Below, piece after piece: positions 53,080-64,000 of a stretch of 64,000 nucleotides of DNA. The stretch spans positions 3,472,001-3,536,000 of the forward strand of contig NW_027480464.1 of the NCBI RefSeq assembly GCF_051401765.1, read 5' to 3'. The DNA is from Calliopsis andreniformis (taxonomy: Eukaryota > Arthropoda > Insecta > Hymenoptera > Andrenidae). Positions within the stretch are counted from its first letter, which is position 1. Every line of letters begins with the position of its first letter. The position numbers were made by a program, and so were the translations under genes. The notes beneath the pieces were generated by a model. It was given only the letters and a program-made list of their open reading frames with translations. It made no database searches and was not told the DNA's origin.

Positions 53080-56000
53080 CCTCAATGCTCAATCCTCAAT
53101 CCTCAATCCTCAACCTTCAATCCTCAATCCTCAATCCTCAATCCTCAATCCTCAATCCTCAATCGTCAGTCCTCAAACCTCAATCCTGAATCGTCAATCC
53201 TGAATCCTCAACCTTCAGCCTGAGACCTCAACGATCAGTTGTCAATCCTCAATCCTCAATAGAATATACTCAATTCACAGTTTTCAATACTCAATACTCA
53301 ATCTGCAATCTTCAAACCTCAATCCACAAACACCAATTCTCATCACTCAACCCTCAACACTCAGTCCTCAATGTTCAATACTCAATCCTCAATCCTCAAT
53401 CCTCAATCGTCAATCTTCAACCCTCAATACTCAATCTTCAATCCTCAATCCTCAATCCTCAATCCTCAATCCTCATTCTTCAATCCCCAATACTCAATCC
53501 TCAATCTTCAACCCTCAATCCTCAATCCTCAATTCTCAATCCTCAATCCTCAATCCTCAATCCTCAATCGTCAATCTTCAATCCTCAATACTCAATCTTC
53601 AATGCTCAATCCTCAATCCTCAATCCTCAATCCTCATTCTTCAATCCTCAATACACAATCTTCAATCCTCAATCCTCAATCCTCAATCCTCAATTCTCAA
53701 TCCTCAATCCTCAGTCCTCAGTCCTCAAACCTCAATCCTCAACCCTCAGCCCTCATTGTCAATCCTCAATCTTCAATCCTCAATCCTCAACCTTCAATGC
53801 TCAATACTCAATCTTCAATCCTCAATCCACAATCCTCAATCCTCAATCCTCAATCCTCAATCCTCAATCCTCAATCCTCAATCCTCGATCCTCAATCCTC
53901 AATCCTCAATACTCAATCTTCAATCCTCAATCCTCAATTCTCAATCCTCGTTCCTCAATCCTCAATCCTCAATCCTCAGTCCTCAAACCTCAATCCTGAA
54001 TCCTCAATCCTCAATCCTCAACTCTCAATCCTCAATTCTCAGTCCTCATTCCTCAAACCTCAATCCTCAACCCTCATTCCTCATCTTCAATCCTCAATAC
54101 TCAATCTGCAATCCTCAATCCTAAATCCTCAATACTCAATCCTCATTCATCAATCCTTAATACCGAATCCTCGGTCTTCAATCCTCAATCCTCAATCCTC
54201 AATCCTCATCCCTCAATCCTCAATGTTCAATCCTCAATACCCAATCCTCAATCTTCAATCCTCAATCCTCAATCCTCAATACTCAATCCTCAATACTCAG
54301 TCCTCAAACCTCAATCCTGAATCCTCAACCCTGAATCCGCAACCTTCAGCCCTGAGTCCTCATCGATCATTTGGCAATCCTCAATCCTCAATAGAGTATC
54401 CTCAATTCAGAGTTGTCAATACTCAATACTCAATCTGCAATCTTCAGATCTCTATCCACAAACATCAATACTCATCACTCAACCCTCAATACTCTGTCCC
54501 CAACCCTCAATCCTCAACCCTCAACCATCAATCTCCAATCATCAATCCTCAATCCTCAACCCTCAATCCTCAATCCTCAATCGTCAACCTTCAATCCTCA
54601 ATACTCAATCTTCAATCCTCAATCCAGAATCCTCAGTCCTCAGTCCTCAATCCTCAACCCTCAACCCTCAGCCCTCATCCTCAATCCTCAATCCTCAACC
54701 CTCAATCCTCAATCTTCAATCCTCGATACTCAATATTCAATCCTCAATCCTCAGTCCTCAAACCTCAATTCTGAATCCTCAATCCTGAATCCTCAATCTT
54801 CGGCACTCAGTCCTCAACAATCAGTTGTCAATCCTCAATCCTCAATAGAATATCCTCAATTCACAGTTTTCAATACTCAATACTCAATCTGCAATCTTCA
54901 AACCTCTGTCCACAAATATCAATTCTCATCACTCAACCCTCAACACTCAGTCCTCAATGTTCAATCCTCAATCCTCAATCCTCAATCCTCAATCGTCAAT
55001 CTTCAATACTCAATACTCAATCTTCAATCCTCAATCCTCAATCCTCAATCCGCATTCTTCAATCCTCAATTCCCAATCCTCAATCCTCAATCTTTAATCC
55101 TCAATCCTCCTTCCTCAATCCTCAATCTTCAATCCTCAATACTCAATCTTCAATCCTCAAACCACAATCCTCAATCCTCAATCCTCATTCTTCAATCCTC
55201 AATACCCAACCCTCAATCTTCAATCCTCAATCCTCAATCCTCAATTCTCAATCCTCAATCCTCAATTTTCAATCCTCATTCTTCAATCCTCAAACCTCAA
55301 CCCTCAACCCTCATCCCTCATCCTCAATCGTCAGTCTTCAATCGTCAATACTCAATCTCCAATCCTCAATCCTCAATCCCCAATTCTCAATCTTCAATCC
55401 TCAATCCTCAATCCTCAATCCTCAATCCTCAATCTTCAATCCTCAATCCTCAATCCTCAATCATCAACCGTCAGCCCTCATCGTCAATCCACAATCTTCA
55501 ACCCTCAATACTCAATCTTCAATCCTCAATCCTCAATACTCAATCCTCAATCCGCATTCTTCAATCCTCAATACCCAATCCTCAATCCTCAATCTTTAAT
55601 CCTCAACCCTCTTTCCTCAATCCCCAATCTTCAATACCCAATCCTCAATCCTCAATCTTTAATCCTCAATCCTCAATCCTCAATTCCAATCCTCAGTCCT
55701 CAGTCCTCAGTCCTCAATCCTCAACCCTCAACCCTCAGCCCTCATCCTCAATCCTCAATCCTCAACCCTCAATCCTCAATCTTCAATCCTCGATACTCAA
55801 TATTCAATCCTCAATCCTCAGTCCTCAAACCTCAATTCTGAATCCTCAATCCTGAATCCTCAATCTTCGGCACTCAGTCCTCAACAATCAGTTGTCAATC
55901 CTCAATCCTCAATAGAATATCCTCAATTCACAGTTTTCAATACTCAATACTCAATCTGCAATCTTCAAACCTCTTTCCACAAATATCAATTCTCATCACT

Positions 56001-56779
56001 CAACCCTCAACACTCAGTCCTCAATGTTCAATCCTCAATCCTCAATCCTCAATCCTCATTCTTCAATCCTCAATACCCAATCCTCAATCTACAATCCTCA
56101 ATCCTCAATCCTCAATTCTCAATCCTCAATCCTCAGTCCTCAGTCCTCAAACCTCAATCCTCAGCCCTCAGCCCTCATCCTCAATCCTCAATCCTCAACC
56201 CTCAATTCTCAATCCTCAATCCTCAATCGTCTGTCTTCAATCCTCAATACTCTATCTTCAATCCTCAATCCTCAATCCGCATTCCTCAATCTTCAATCCT
56301 CAATCTTCAATCCTCAATCCTCAATCCTCAACCCTCAACCCGCAGCTCTCATCCTCAATCCTCAATCCTCAACCCTCAATCCTCAATCCTCAATCCTCAA
56401 TCCTCAACCTTCAATCCTCAATACTCAATCTGCAATCCTCAATCCTCAACCCTCAATCCTCAATCGTCAGTCTACAATCCTCAATACTCAATTTTCAATC
56501 CTCAATCCTCAATCCCCAATCCTCAGTCTTCAATCCTCAATCCTCAACGCTCAATCCTCAATCCTCAATCCACAACCTTCAATCCTCAATACACAATCTT
56601 CAATCCTCAATCACAATCCTCAATCCTCAATCCTCAATCCTCAATCCTGAATCTTCAATCCTCAATACTCAATCTGCAATACTCAATCCTCAATACTCAA
56701 TCCTCAATACTCATTCTTCAATCCTCAATACCGAATCCTCAATCTTCAATCCTCAATCCTCAATGCTCAATCCTCAATC
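51260..56779. repeat. 5,520-bp HOR, copy 1
   Basis: First period of a 5,520-bp tandem. It holds a 760-bp dimer, a 1,508-bp-unit relative (53,371 onward), landmarks near 53,263, 54,393, 54,847 and 55,915, and ends with a partial 760-bp monomer at 56,056-56,779. Anchors at 51,466, 52,226, 53,371, 54,413 and 55,855 all recur at +5,520. The landmark near 54,393 has GAGTATCC and CAGAGTTGTC. Confidence 0.93.
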
Positions 56780-59700
56780 CTCAATCCCCAATCCTCAATC
56801 TTCAATCCTCAATACTCAACCGTCAATCCTCAATCCTCAATCCTCGATCCTCAATCCTCAATGTTCAATCCGCGATACCCAATCCTCAATCCTCAATGTT
56901 CAATCCTCAATCCTCAATCCTCAATCCTCAATCATCAATCCTCAATCCTCAATCCTCAATCATCAATCCTCAATCCTCAATCCTCAGTCCCCAAAGCTCA
57001 ATCCTCAATCTTCAATCCTTAATACTCAATCTTCAATCCTCGATACTCAATACTCAATCCTCAATCCACAATCCTCAATCGTCATTCTTCAATCCTCAAT
57101 ACTCAATCTTCAATCCTCAATCCTCAATCCTCAATCCTCATTCTTCAATCCTCAATACCCAATCCTCAATCTACAATCCTCAATCCTCAATCCTCAATTC
57201 TCAATCCTCAATCCTCAGTCCTCAGTCCTCAAACCTCAATCCTCAGCCCTCAGCCCTCATCCTCAATCCTCAATCCTCAACCCTCAATTCTCAATCCTCA
57301 ATCCTCAATCGTCTGTCTTCAATCCTCAATACTCTATCTTCAATCCTCAATCCTCAATCCGCATTCCTCAATCTTCAATCCTCAATCCTCAATCCTCAAT
57401 CCTCAATCCTCAACCCTCAACCCTCAGCTCTCATCCTCAATCCTCAATCCTCAACCCTCAATCCTCAATCCTCAATCCTCAATCCTCAATCTTCAATCCT
57501 CAATACTCAATCTGCAATCCTCAATCCTCAACCCTCAATCCTCAATCGTCAGTCTACAATCCTCAATACTCAATTTTCAATCCTCAATCCTCAATCCCCA
57601 ATCCTCAGTCTTCAATCCTCAATCCTCAACGCTCAATCCTCAATCCTCAATCCACAACCTTCAATCCTCAATACACAATCTTCAATCCTCAATCACAATC
57701 CTCAATCCTCAATCCTCAATCATCAATCCTCAATCCTCAATCCTCAGTCCCCAAAGCTCAATCCTCAATCTTCAATCCTTAATACTCAATCTTCAATCCT
57801 CGATACTCAATACTCAATCCTCAATCCTCAATCCTCAATCGTCATTCTTCAATCCTCAATACTCAATCTTCAATCCTCAATCCTGAATCCTCAATCCTCA
57901 TTCTTCAATCCTCAATACCCAATCCTCAATCTACAATCCCCAATCCTCAATCCTCAATTCTCAATCCTCAATCCTCAGTCCTCAGTCCTCAAACCTCAAT
58001 CCTCAGCCCTCAGCCCTCATCCTCAATCCTCAATCCTCAACCCTCAATTCTCAATCCTCATTCCTCAATCGTCTGTCTTCAATCCTCAATACTCTATCTT
58101 CAATCCTCAATCCTCAATCCGCATTCCTCAATCTTCAATCCTCAATCTTCAATCCTCAATCCTCAATCCTCAACCCTCAACCCTCAGCTCTCATTCTCAA
58201 TCCTCAATCCTCAACCCTCAATCCTCAATCCTCAATCCTCAATCCTCAATCTTCAATCCTCAATACTCAATCTGCAATCCTCAATCCTCAACCCTCAATC
58301 CTCAATCGTCAGTCTACAATCCTCAATACTCAATTTTCAATCCTCAATCCTCAATCCCCAATCCTCAGTCTTCAATCCTCAATCCTCAACGCTCAATCCT
58401 CAATCCTCAATCCACAACCTTCAATCCTCAATACACAATCTTCAATCCTCAATCACAATCCTCAATCCTCAATCCTCAATCCTCAATCCTGAATCTTCAA
58501 TCCTCAATACTCAATCTGCAATACTCAATCCTCAATACTCAATCCTCAATACTCATTCTTCAATCCTCAATACCGAATCCTCAATCTTCAATCCTCAATC
58601 CTCAATGCTCAATCCTCAATCCTCAATCCTCAACCTTCAATCCTCAATCCTCAATCCTCAATCCTCAATCCTCAATCCTCAATCGTCAGTCCTCAAACCT
58701 CAATCCTGAATCGTCAATCCTGAATCCTCAACCTTCAGCCTGAGACCTCAACGATCAGTTGTCAATCCTCAATCCTCAATAGAATATACTCAATTCACAG
58801 TTTTCAATACTCAATACTCAATCTGCAATCTTCAAACCTCAATCCACAAACACCAATTCTCATCACTCAACCCTCAACACTCAGTCCTCAATGTTCAATA
58901 CTCAATCCTCAATCCTCAATCCTCAATCGTCAATCTTCAACCCTCAATACTCAATCTTCAATCCTCAATCCTCAATCCTCAATCCTCAATCCTCATTCTT
59001 CAATCCCCAATACTCAATCCTCAATCTTCAACCCTCAATCCTCAATCCTCAATTCTCAATCCTCAATCCTCAATCCTCAATCCTCAATCGTCAATCTTCA
59101 ATCCTCAATACTCAATCTTCAATGCTCAATCCTCAATCCTCAATCCTCAATCCTCATTCTTCAATCCTCAATACACAATCTTCAATCCTCAATCCTCAAT
59201 CCTCAATCCTCAATTCTCAATCCTCAATCCTCAGTCCTCAGTCCTCAAACCTCAATCCTCAACCCTCAGCCCTCATTGTCAATCCTCAATCTTCAATCCT
59301 CAATCCTCAACCTTCAATGCTCAATACTCAATCTTCAATCCTCAATCCACAATCCTCAATCCTCAATCCTCAATCCTCAATCCTCAATCCTCAATCCTCA
59401 ATCCTCGATCCTCAATCCTCAATCCTCAATACTCAATCTTCAATCCTCAATCCTCAATTCTCAATCCTCGTTCCTCAATCCTCAATCCTCAATCCTCAGT
59501 CCTCAAACCTCAATCCTGAATCCTCAATCCTCAATCCTCAACTCTCAATCCTCAATTCTCAGTCCTCATTCCTCAAACCTCAATCCTCAACCCTCATTCC
59601 TCATCTTCAATCCTCAATACTCAATCTGCAATCCTCAATCCTAAATCCTCAATACTCAATCCTCATTCATCAATCCTTAATACCGAATCCTCGGTCTTCA

Positions 59701-61575
59701 ATCCTCAATCCTCAATCCTCAATCCTCATCCCTCAATCCTCAATGTTCAATCCTCAATACCCAATCCTCAATCTTCAATCCTCAATCCTCAATCCTCAAT
59801 ACTCAATCCTCAATACTCAGTCCTCAAACCTCAATCCTGAATCCTCAACCCTGAATCCGCAACCTTCAGCCCTGAGTCCTCATCGATCATTTGGCAATCC
59901 TCAATCCTCAATAGAGTATCCTCAATTCAGAGTTGTCAATACTCAATACTCAATCTGCAATCTTCAGATCTCTATCCACAAACATCAATACTCATCACTC
60001 AACCCTCAATACTCTGTCCCCAACCCTCAATCCTCAACCCTCAACCATCAATCTCCAATCATCAATCCTCAATCCTCAACCCTCAATCCTCAATCCTCAA
60101 TCGTCAACCTTCAATCCTCAATACTCAATCTTCAATCCTCAATCCAGAATCCTCAGTCCTCAGTCCTCAATCCTCAACCCTCAACCCTCAGCCCTCATCC
60201 TCAATCCTCAATCCTCAACCCTCAATCCTCAATCTTCAATCCTCGATACTCAATATTCAATCCTCAATCCTCAGTCCTCAAACCTCAATTCTGAATCCTC
60301 AATCCTGAATCCTCAATCTTCGGCACTCAGTCCTCAACAATCAGTTGTCAATCCTCAATCCTCAATAGAATATCCTCAATTCACAGTTTTCAATACTCAA
60401 TACTCAATCTGCAATCTTCAAACCTCTGTCCACAAATATCAATTCTCATCACTCAACCCTCAACACTCAGTCCTCAATGTTCAATCCTCAATCCTCAATC
60501 CTCAATCCTCAATCGTCAATCTTCAATACTCAATACTCAATCTTCAATCCTCAATCCTCAATCCTCAATCCGCATTCTTCAATCCTCAATTCCCAATCCT
60601 CAATCCTCAATCTTTAATCCTCAATCCTCCTTCCTCAATCCTCAATCTTCAATCCTCAATACTCAATCTTCAATCCTCAAACCACAATCCTCAATCCTCA
60701 ATCCTCATTCTTCAATCCTCAATACCCAACCCTCAATCTTCAATCCTCAATCCTCAATCCTCAATTCTCAATCCTCAATCCTCAATTTTCAATCCTCATT
60801 CTTCAATCCTCAAACCTCAACCCTCAACCCTCATCCCTCATCCTCAATCGTCAGTCTTCAATCGTCAATACTCAATCTCCAATCCTCAATCCTCAATCCC
60901 CAATTCTCAATCTTCAATCCTCAATCCTCAATCCTCAATCCTCAATCCTCAATCTTCAATCCTCAATCCTCAATCCTCAATCCTCAACCGTCAGCCCTCA
61001 TCGTCAATCCACAATCTTCAACCCTCAATACTCAATCTTCAATCCTCAATCCTCAATACTCAATCCTCAATCCGCATTCTTCAATCCTCAATACCCAATC
61101 CTCAATCCTCAATCTTTAATCCTCAACCCTCTTTCCTCAATCCCCAATCTTCAATACCCAATCCTCAATCCTCAATCTTTAATCCTCAATCCTCAATCCT
61201 CAATTCCAATCCTCAGTCCTCAGTCCTCAGTCCTCAATCCTCAACCCTCAACCCTCAGCCCTCATCCTCAATCCTCAATCCTCAACCCTCAATCCTCAAT
61301 CTTCAATCCTCGATACTCAATATTCAATCCTCAATCCTCAGTCCTCAAACCTCAATTCTGAATCCTCAATCCTGAATCCTCAATCTTCGGCACTCAGTCC
61401 TCAACAATCAGTTGTCAATCCTCAATCCTCAATAGAATATCCTCAATTCACAGTTTTCAATACTCAATACTCAATCTGCAATCTTCAAACCTCTTTCCAC
61501 AAATATCAATTCTCATCACTCAACCCTCAACACTCAGTCCTCAATGTTCAATCCTCAATCCTCAATCCTCAATCC
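56780..61575. repeat. 5,520-bp HOR, copy 2 (incomplete)
   Basis: Second period, matching copy 1 for about 4,795 bp, with landmarks near 58,783, 59,913, 60,367 and 61,435. Differences are few: a one-heptad shift of the second TCAATGT near 56,890, CCACAATCC near 57,066, and CAATCATCAACCG against CAATCCTCAACCG near 60,980. At about 61,575 it leaves the copy-1 order, just after the GTTCAATCC that follows the fourth landmark. Confidence 0.93.
56896..58743 (+). other. Longest stop-free frame, judged non-coding
   Basis: The frame stays open for 615 codons but reads only variations of SSILNPQ. The same residues are produced in the other + frames of the same DNA, and long open frames overlap it out of phase. 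It opens at an ATG supplied by a TCAATGT heptad and closes at TGA in a variant TGAGACC heptad. No domain, signal peptide or plausible ribosome site is visible. Substitutions do not favour third codon positions as far as I can judge by eye. Confidence 0.85.
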
Positions 61576-63208
61576 TCAATCGTCAATCTTCAATACTCAA
61601 TACTCAATCTTCAATCCTCAATCCTCAATCCTCAATCCTCAATCCGCATTCTTCAATCCTCAATTCCCAATCCTCAATCCTCAATCTTTAATCCTCAATC
61701 CTCAATCCTCAATTCCAATCCTCAATCCTCAATTCTCAATCCTCAATCCTCAATCCTCAGTCATCAAACCTCAATCCTCAACCCTCAGCCCTCATCGTCA
61801 ATCCACAATCTTCAACCCTCAATACTCAATCTTCAATCCTCAATCCTCAATACTCAATCCTCAATCCGCATTCTTCAATCCTCAATACCCAATCCTCAAT
61901 CCTCAATCTTTAATCCTCAATCCTCTTCCCTCAATCCCCAATCTTCAATACCCAATCCTCAATCCTCAATCTTTAATCCTCAATCCTCAATCCTCAATTC
62001 CAATCCTCAGTCATCAAACCTCAATCCTCAACCCTCAGCCCTCATCGTCAATCCACAATCTTCAATCCTCAATACTCAATCTTCAATCATCAATCCTCAA
62101 TACTCAATCCTCAATCCGCATTCTTCAATCCTCAATACCCAATCCTCAATCCTCAATCTTTAATCCTCAATCCTCTTTCCTCAATCCCCAATCTTCAATA
62201 CCCAATCCTCAATCCTCAATCTTTAATCCTCAATCCTCCTTCCTCAATCCTCAATCTTCAATCCTCAATACTCAATCTTCAATCCTCAAACCACAATCCT
62301 CAATCCTCAATCCTCATTCTTCAATCCTCAATACCCAATCCTCAATCTTCAATCCTCAATCCTCAATCCTCAATTCTCAATCCTCAACCCTCAATTTTCA
62401 ATCCTCATTCTTCAATCCTCAAACCTCAACCCTCAACCCTCATCCGTCATCCTCAATCGTCAGTCTTCAATCCTCAATACTCAATCTCCAATCCTCAATC
62501 CTCAATCCCCAATCCTCAATCTTCAATCCTCAATCCTCAATCCTCAATCCTCAATCCTCAATCTTCAATCCTCAATCCTCAATCCTCAATCCTCAATCAT
62601 CAATCTTCAATCCTCAATACTCAATCTTCAATCCTCAATCCTCAATCCTCAATCCTCAATCTTCAATCCTCAATCCTCAATCTTCAATCCTCATTCTTCA
62701 ATCCTCTATACCGAATCCTCAATCTTCAATCCTCAATCCTCAATCCTCAATCCTCATCCCTCAATCCTCAATGGTCAATCCTCAATACCCAATCCTCAAT
62801 CTTCAATCCTCAATCCTCAATCCTCAATCCTCAATCCTCAATCCTCAGTCCTCAAACCTCAATCCTGAATCCTCAATCCTGAATCCTCAAACTTCATCCC
62901 TGAGTCCTCAACGATCAGTTGTCAATCCTCAATCCTCAATAGAATATCCTCAATTCGCAGTTTTCAATACTCAATACTCAGTCTGCAATCTTCAGATCTC
63001 TATCCACAAGCATCAATTCTCGTCACTCAACCCTCAATACTCAGTCCCCAATCCTCAATCTTCAAACCTCAATCCTCAATTCTCAATCCTCAATCATCAA
63101 TCCTCAATCCTCAATCCTCAATCCTCAATCCTCAACCCTCATTCTTCAATCCTCAATACCCAATCCTCAATCTTCAATCCTCAATCCTCAATCCTCAATT
63201 CTCAATAG
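61544..63208 (+). other. Stop-free frame of 554 codons, judged non-coding
   Basis: Opens at the TCAATGT heptad after a landmark and closes at a TCAATAG heptad. It crosses a landmark near 62,941, which gives a short stretch with E, Y, K, H and C residues (IEYPQF, HKHQF). The rest is the heptapeptide. It is explained by the DNA repeat and I do not call it a gene. Confidence 0.83.
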
Positions 63209-64000
63209 TCAATCTTCAATCCTCAATCCTCAATCCTCAATCCTCAATCCTCATTCTTCAATCCTCAATACCGAATCCTCAATCCTCAATTCTCAATCCT
63301 CAATCCTCAATCCTCAGTCATCAAACCTCAATCCTCAACCCTCAGCCCTCATCGTCAATCCACAATCTTCAACCCTCAATACTCAATCTTCAATCCTCAA
63401 TCCTCAATACTCAATCCTCAATCCGCATTCTTCAATCCTCAATACCCAATCCTCAATCCTCAATCTTTAATCCTCAATCCTCTTCCCTCAATCCCCAATC
63501 TTCAATACCCAATCCTCAATCCTCAATCTTTAATCCTCAATCCTCAATCCTCAATTCCAATCCTCAGTCATCAAACCTCAATCCTCAACCCTCAGCCCTC
63601 ATCGTCAATCCACAATCTTCAATCCTCAATACTCAATCTTCAATCATCAATCCTCAATACTCAATCCTCAATCCGCATTCTTCAATCCTCAATACCCAAT
63701 CCTCAATCCTCAATCTTTAATCCTCAATCCTCTTTCCTCAATCCCCAATCTTCAATACCCAATCCTCAATCCTCAATCTTTAATCCTCAATCCTCCTTCC
63801 TCAATCCTCAATCTTCAATCCTCAATACTCAATCTTCAATCCTCAAACCACAATCCTCAATCCTCAATCCTCATTCTTCAATCCTCAATACCCAATCCTC
63901 AATCTTCAATCCTCAATCCTCAATCCTCAATTCTCAATCCTCAACCCTCAATTTTCAATCCTCATTCTTCAATCCTCAAACCTCAACCCTCAACCCTCAT
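61576..64000. repeat. Right-end region with 1,557-bp and 250-bp repeats, cut by window end
   Basis: About 61,718-62,443 repeats at 63,275-64,000 with an offset of 1,557 bp, anchored by TCATCAAACC (61,761 and 63,318) and CTCTTCCCTC (61,921 and 63,478). Inside it a 250-bp unit is doubled (61,761-62,010 and 62,011 to about 62,235), with words CAATCCGCATTC and CAATCTTTAATCC. A landmark lies near 62,941. The second 1,557-bp copy runs off the window. Confidence 0.87.

Larger units (their letters stand above)
1..64000. repeat. Heptad satellite array, unit TCAATCC / GGATTGA
   Basis: Every line of the window can be parsed into 7-bp units related to TCAATCC. Common variants differ at one or two positions: TCAATAC, TCAATCT, TCAATTC, TCAGTCC, TCAAACC, TCAACCC, TCAATCG, TCATTCT, TCGATCC and TGAATCC. 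Pure canonical runs are short; one of the longest I found is 11 units (41,129-41,205). Register slips come from 6-bp units such as TCATCC after TCAGCCC. The + strand is strikingly poor in G. The array reaches both window edges, so its full length is unknown. No gene-like sequence interrupts it. Function is unknown; a structural or heterochromatic satellite is an inference from size and lack of genes. Confidence 0.99.

Noticed and set aside
369..56900. tRNA or Pol III B-box in GTTCAATCC after TCAAT
   Set aside because: GTTCAATCC resembles a T-loop, but the strand has too little G to form acceptor, D or anticodon stems, and the word is a simple heptad variant.
350..63208. Dozens of long + strand open frames as real proteins
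   Set aside because: All read the same SSILNPQ heptapeptide in any frame, overlap one another out of phase, start at chance ATG in TCAATGT/TCAATGC/TCAATGG heptads, and show no domain, signal or ribosome site. The DNA repeat explains them fully.
1..64000. CRISPR array
   Set aside because: There are no unique spacers of uniform length between constant repeats; everything between landmarks is the same heptad family.
1..64000. Telomeric repeat
   Set aside because: GGATTGA is not one of the telomere units I know (TTAGGG, TTTAGGG, TTAGG, TTTTAGGG), and telomeres do not carry kilobase HORs of this kind.
1..64000. Shine-Dalgarno-like GAGG on the - strand
   Set aside because: It occurs at every heptad and every - frame of the pure repeat meets TGA within 21 bp, so no coding frame follows.
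1..64000. CENP-B box or other known centromere motif
   Set aside because: I saw no match to the CENP-B box core; a centromeric role cannot be claimed from sequence alone.

Overview
The whole 64 kb window is one uninterrupted satellite/minisatellite array. Its basic unit is a 7-bp heptad, TCAATCC on the + strand (GGATTGA on the - strand). The array is already running at base 1 and still running at base 64,000, so neither edge of the locus is seen. I see no protein gene, RNA gene, transposon or CRISPR array. The + strand is almost without G, so the two strands differ sharply in composition. All three + frames are largely free of stops because 7 is not a multiple of 3: three heptads (21 bp) read as the same seven residues, SSILNPQ, in every frame. 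The long open frames are a by-product of this and I do not annotate them as genes.

Organism: the sequence carries no taxonomic marker. Long gene-free arrays of short units are typical of eukaryotic heterochromatin, and heptanucleotide satellites are known there (for example in Drosophila virilis). Short heptanucleotide repeats also occur in some bacteria, such as cyanobacterial STRRs, but not at this scale as far as I know. I favour a eukaryotic satellite locus, at low confidence.

The array is not homogeneous. Point variants of the heptad (TCAATAC, TCAATCT, TCAGTCC, TCAAACC, TCAACCC, TCAATCG, TCGATCC, TGAATCC and others) are arranged in fixed orders, and these orders are copied as long higher-order repeats (HORs). 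From left to right: about 541-5,534 and 5,535-11,060 are two diverged copies of a 5.0-5.5 kb composite. About 12,800-21,406 is a clean three-copy tandem of a 2,869-bp HOR, with displaced partial copies at 9,890-11,130, 25,802-26,560 and 28,205-30,555. About 21,760-23,558 recurs at 30,555-32,352, and part of it again near 37,670-38,590. A 1,508-bp unit is tandemly doubled at 33,721-36,736. From 38.5 kb onward there are nested duplications with offsets of 8,581, 1,390, 760, 1,842, 7,945 and 5,520 bp. The window ends inside a 1,557-bp repeat.

Two signatures stand out. One is a diverged 140-bp block of exactly 20 heptads in perfect 7-bp register, present about 50 times in several subtypes. The other is a marker containing the variant heptad GCGATAC, present about 19 times and often near HOR boundaries. 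The picture fits repeated unequal exchange or replication-based amplification at several size scales. Block boundaries were read by eye and are good to a few tens of bases; offsets taken from unique anchor words are exact at those anchors.
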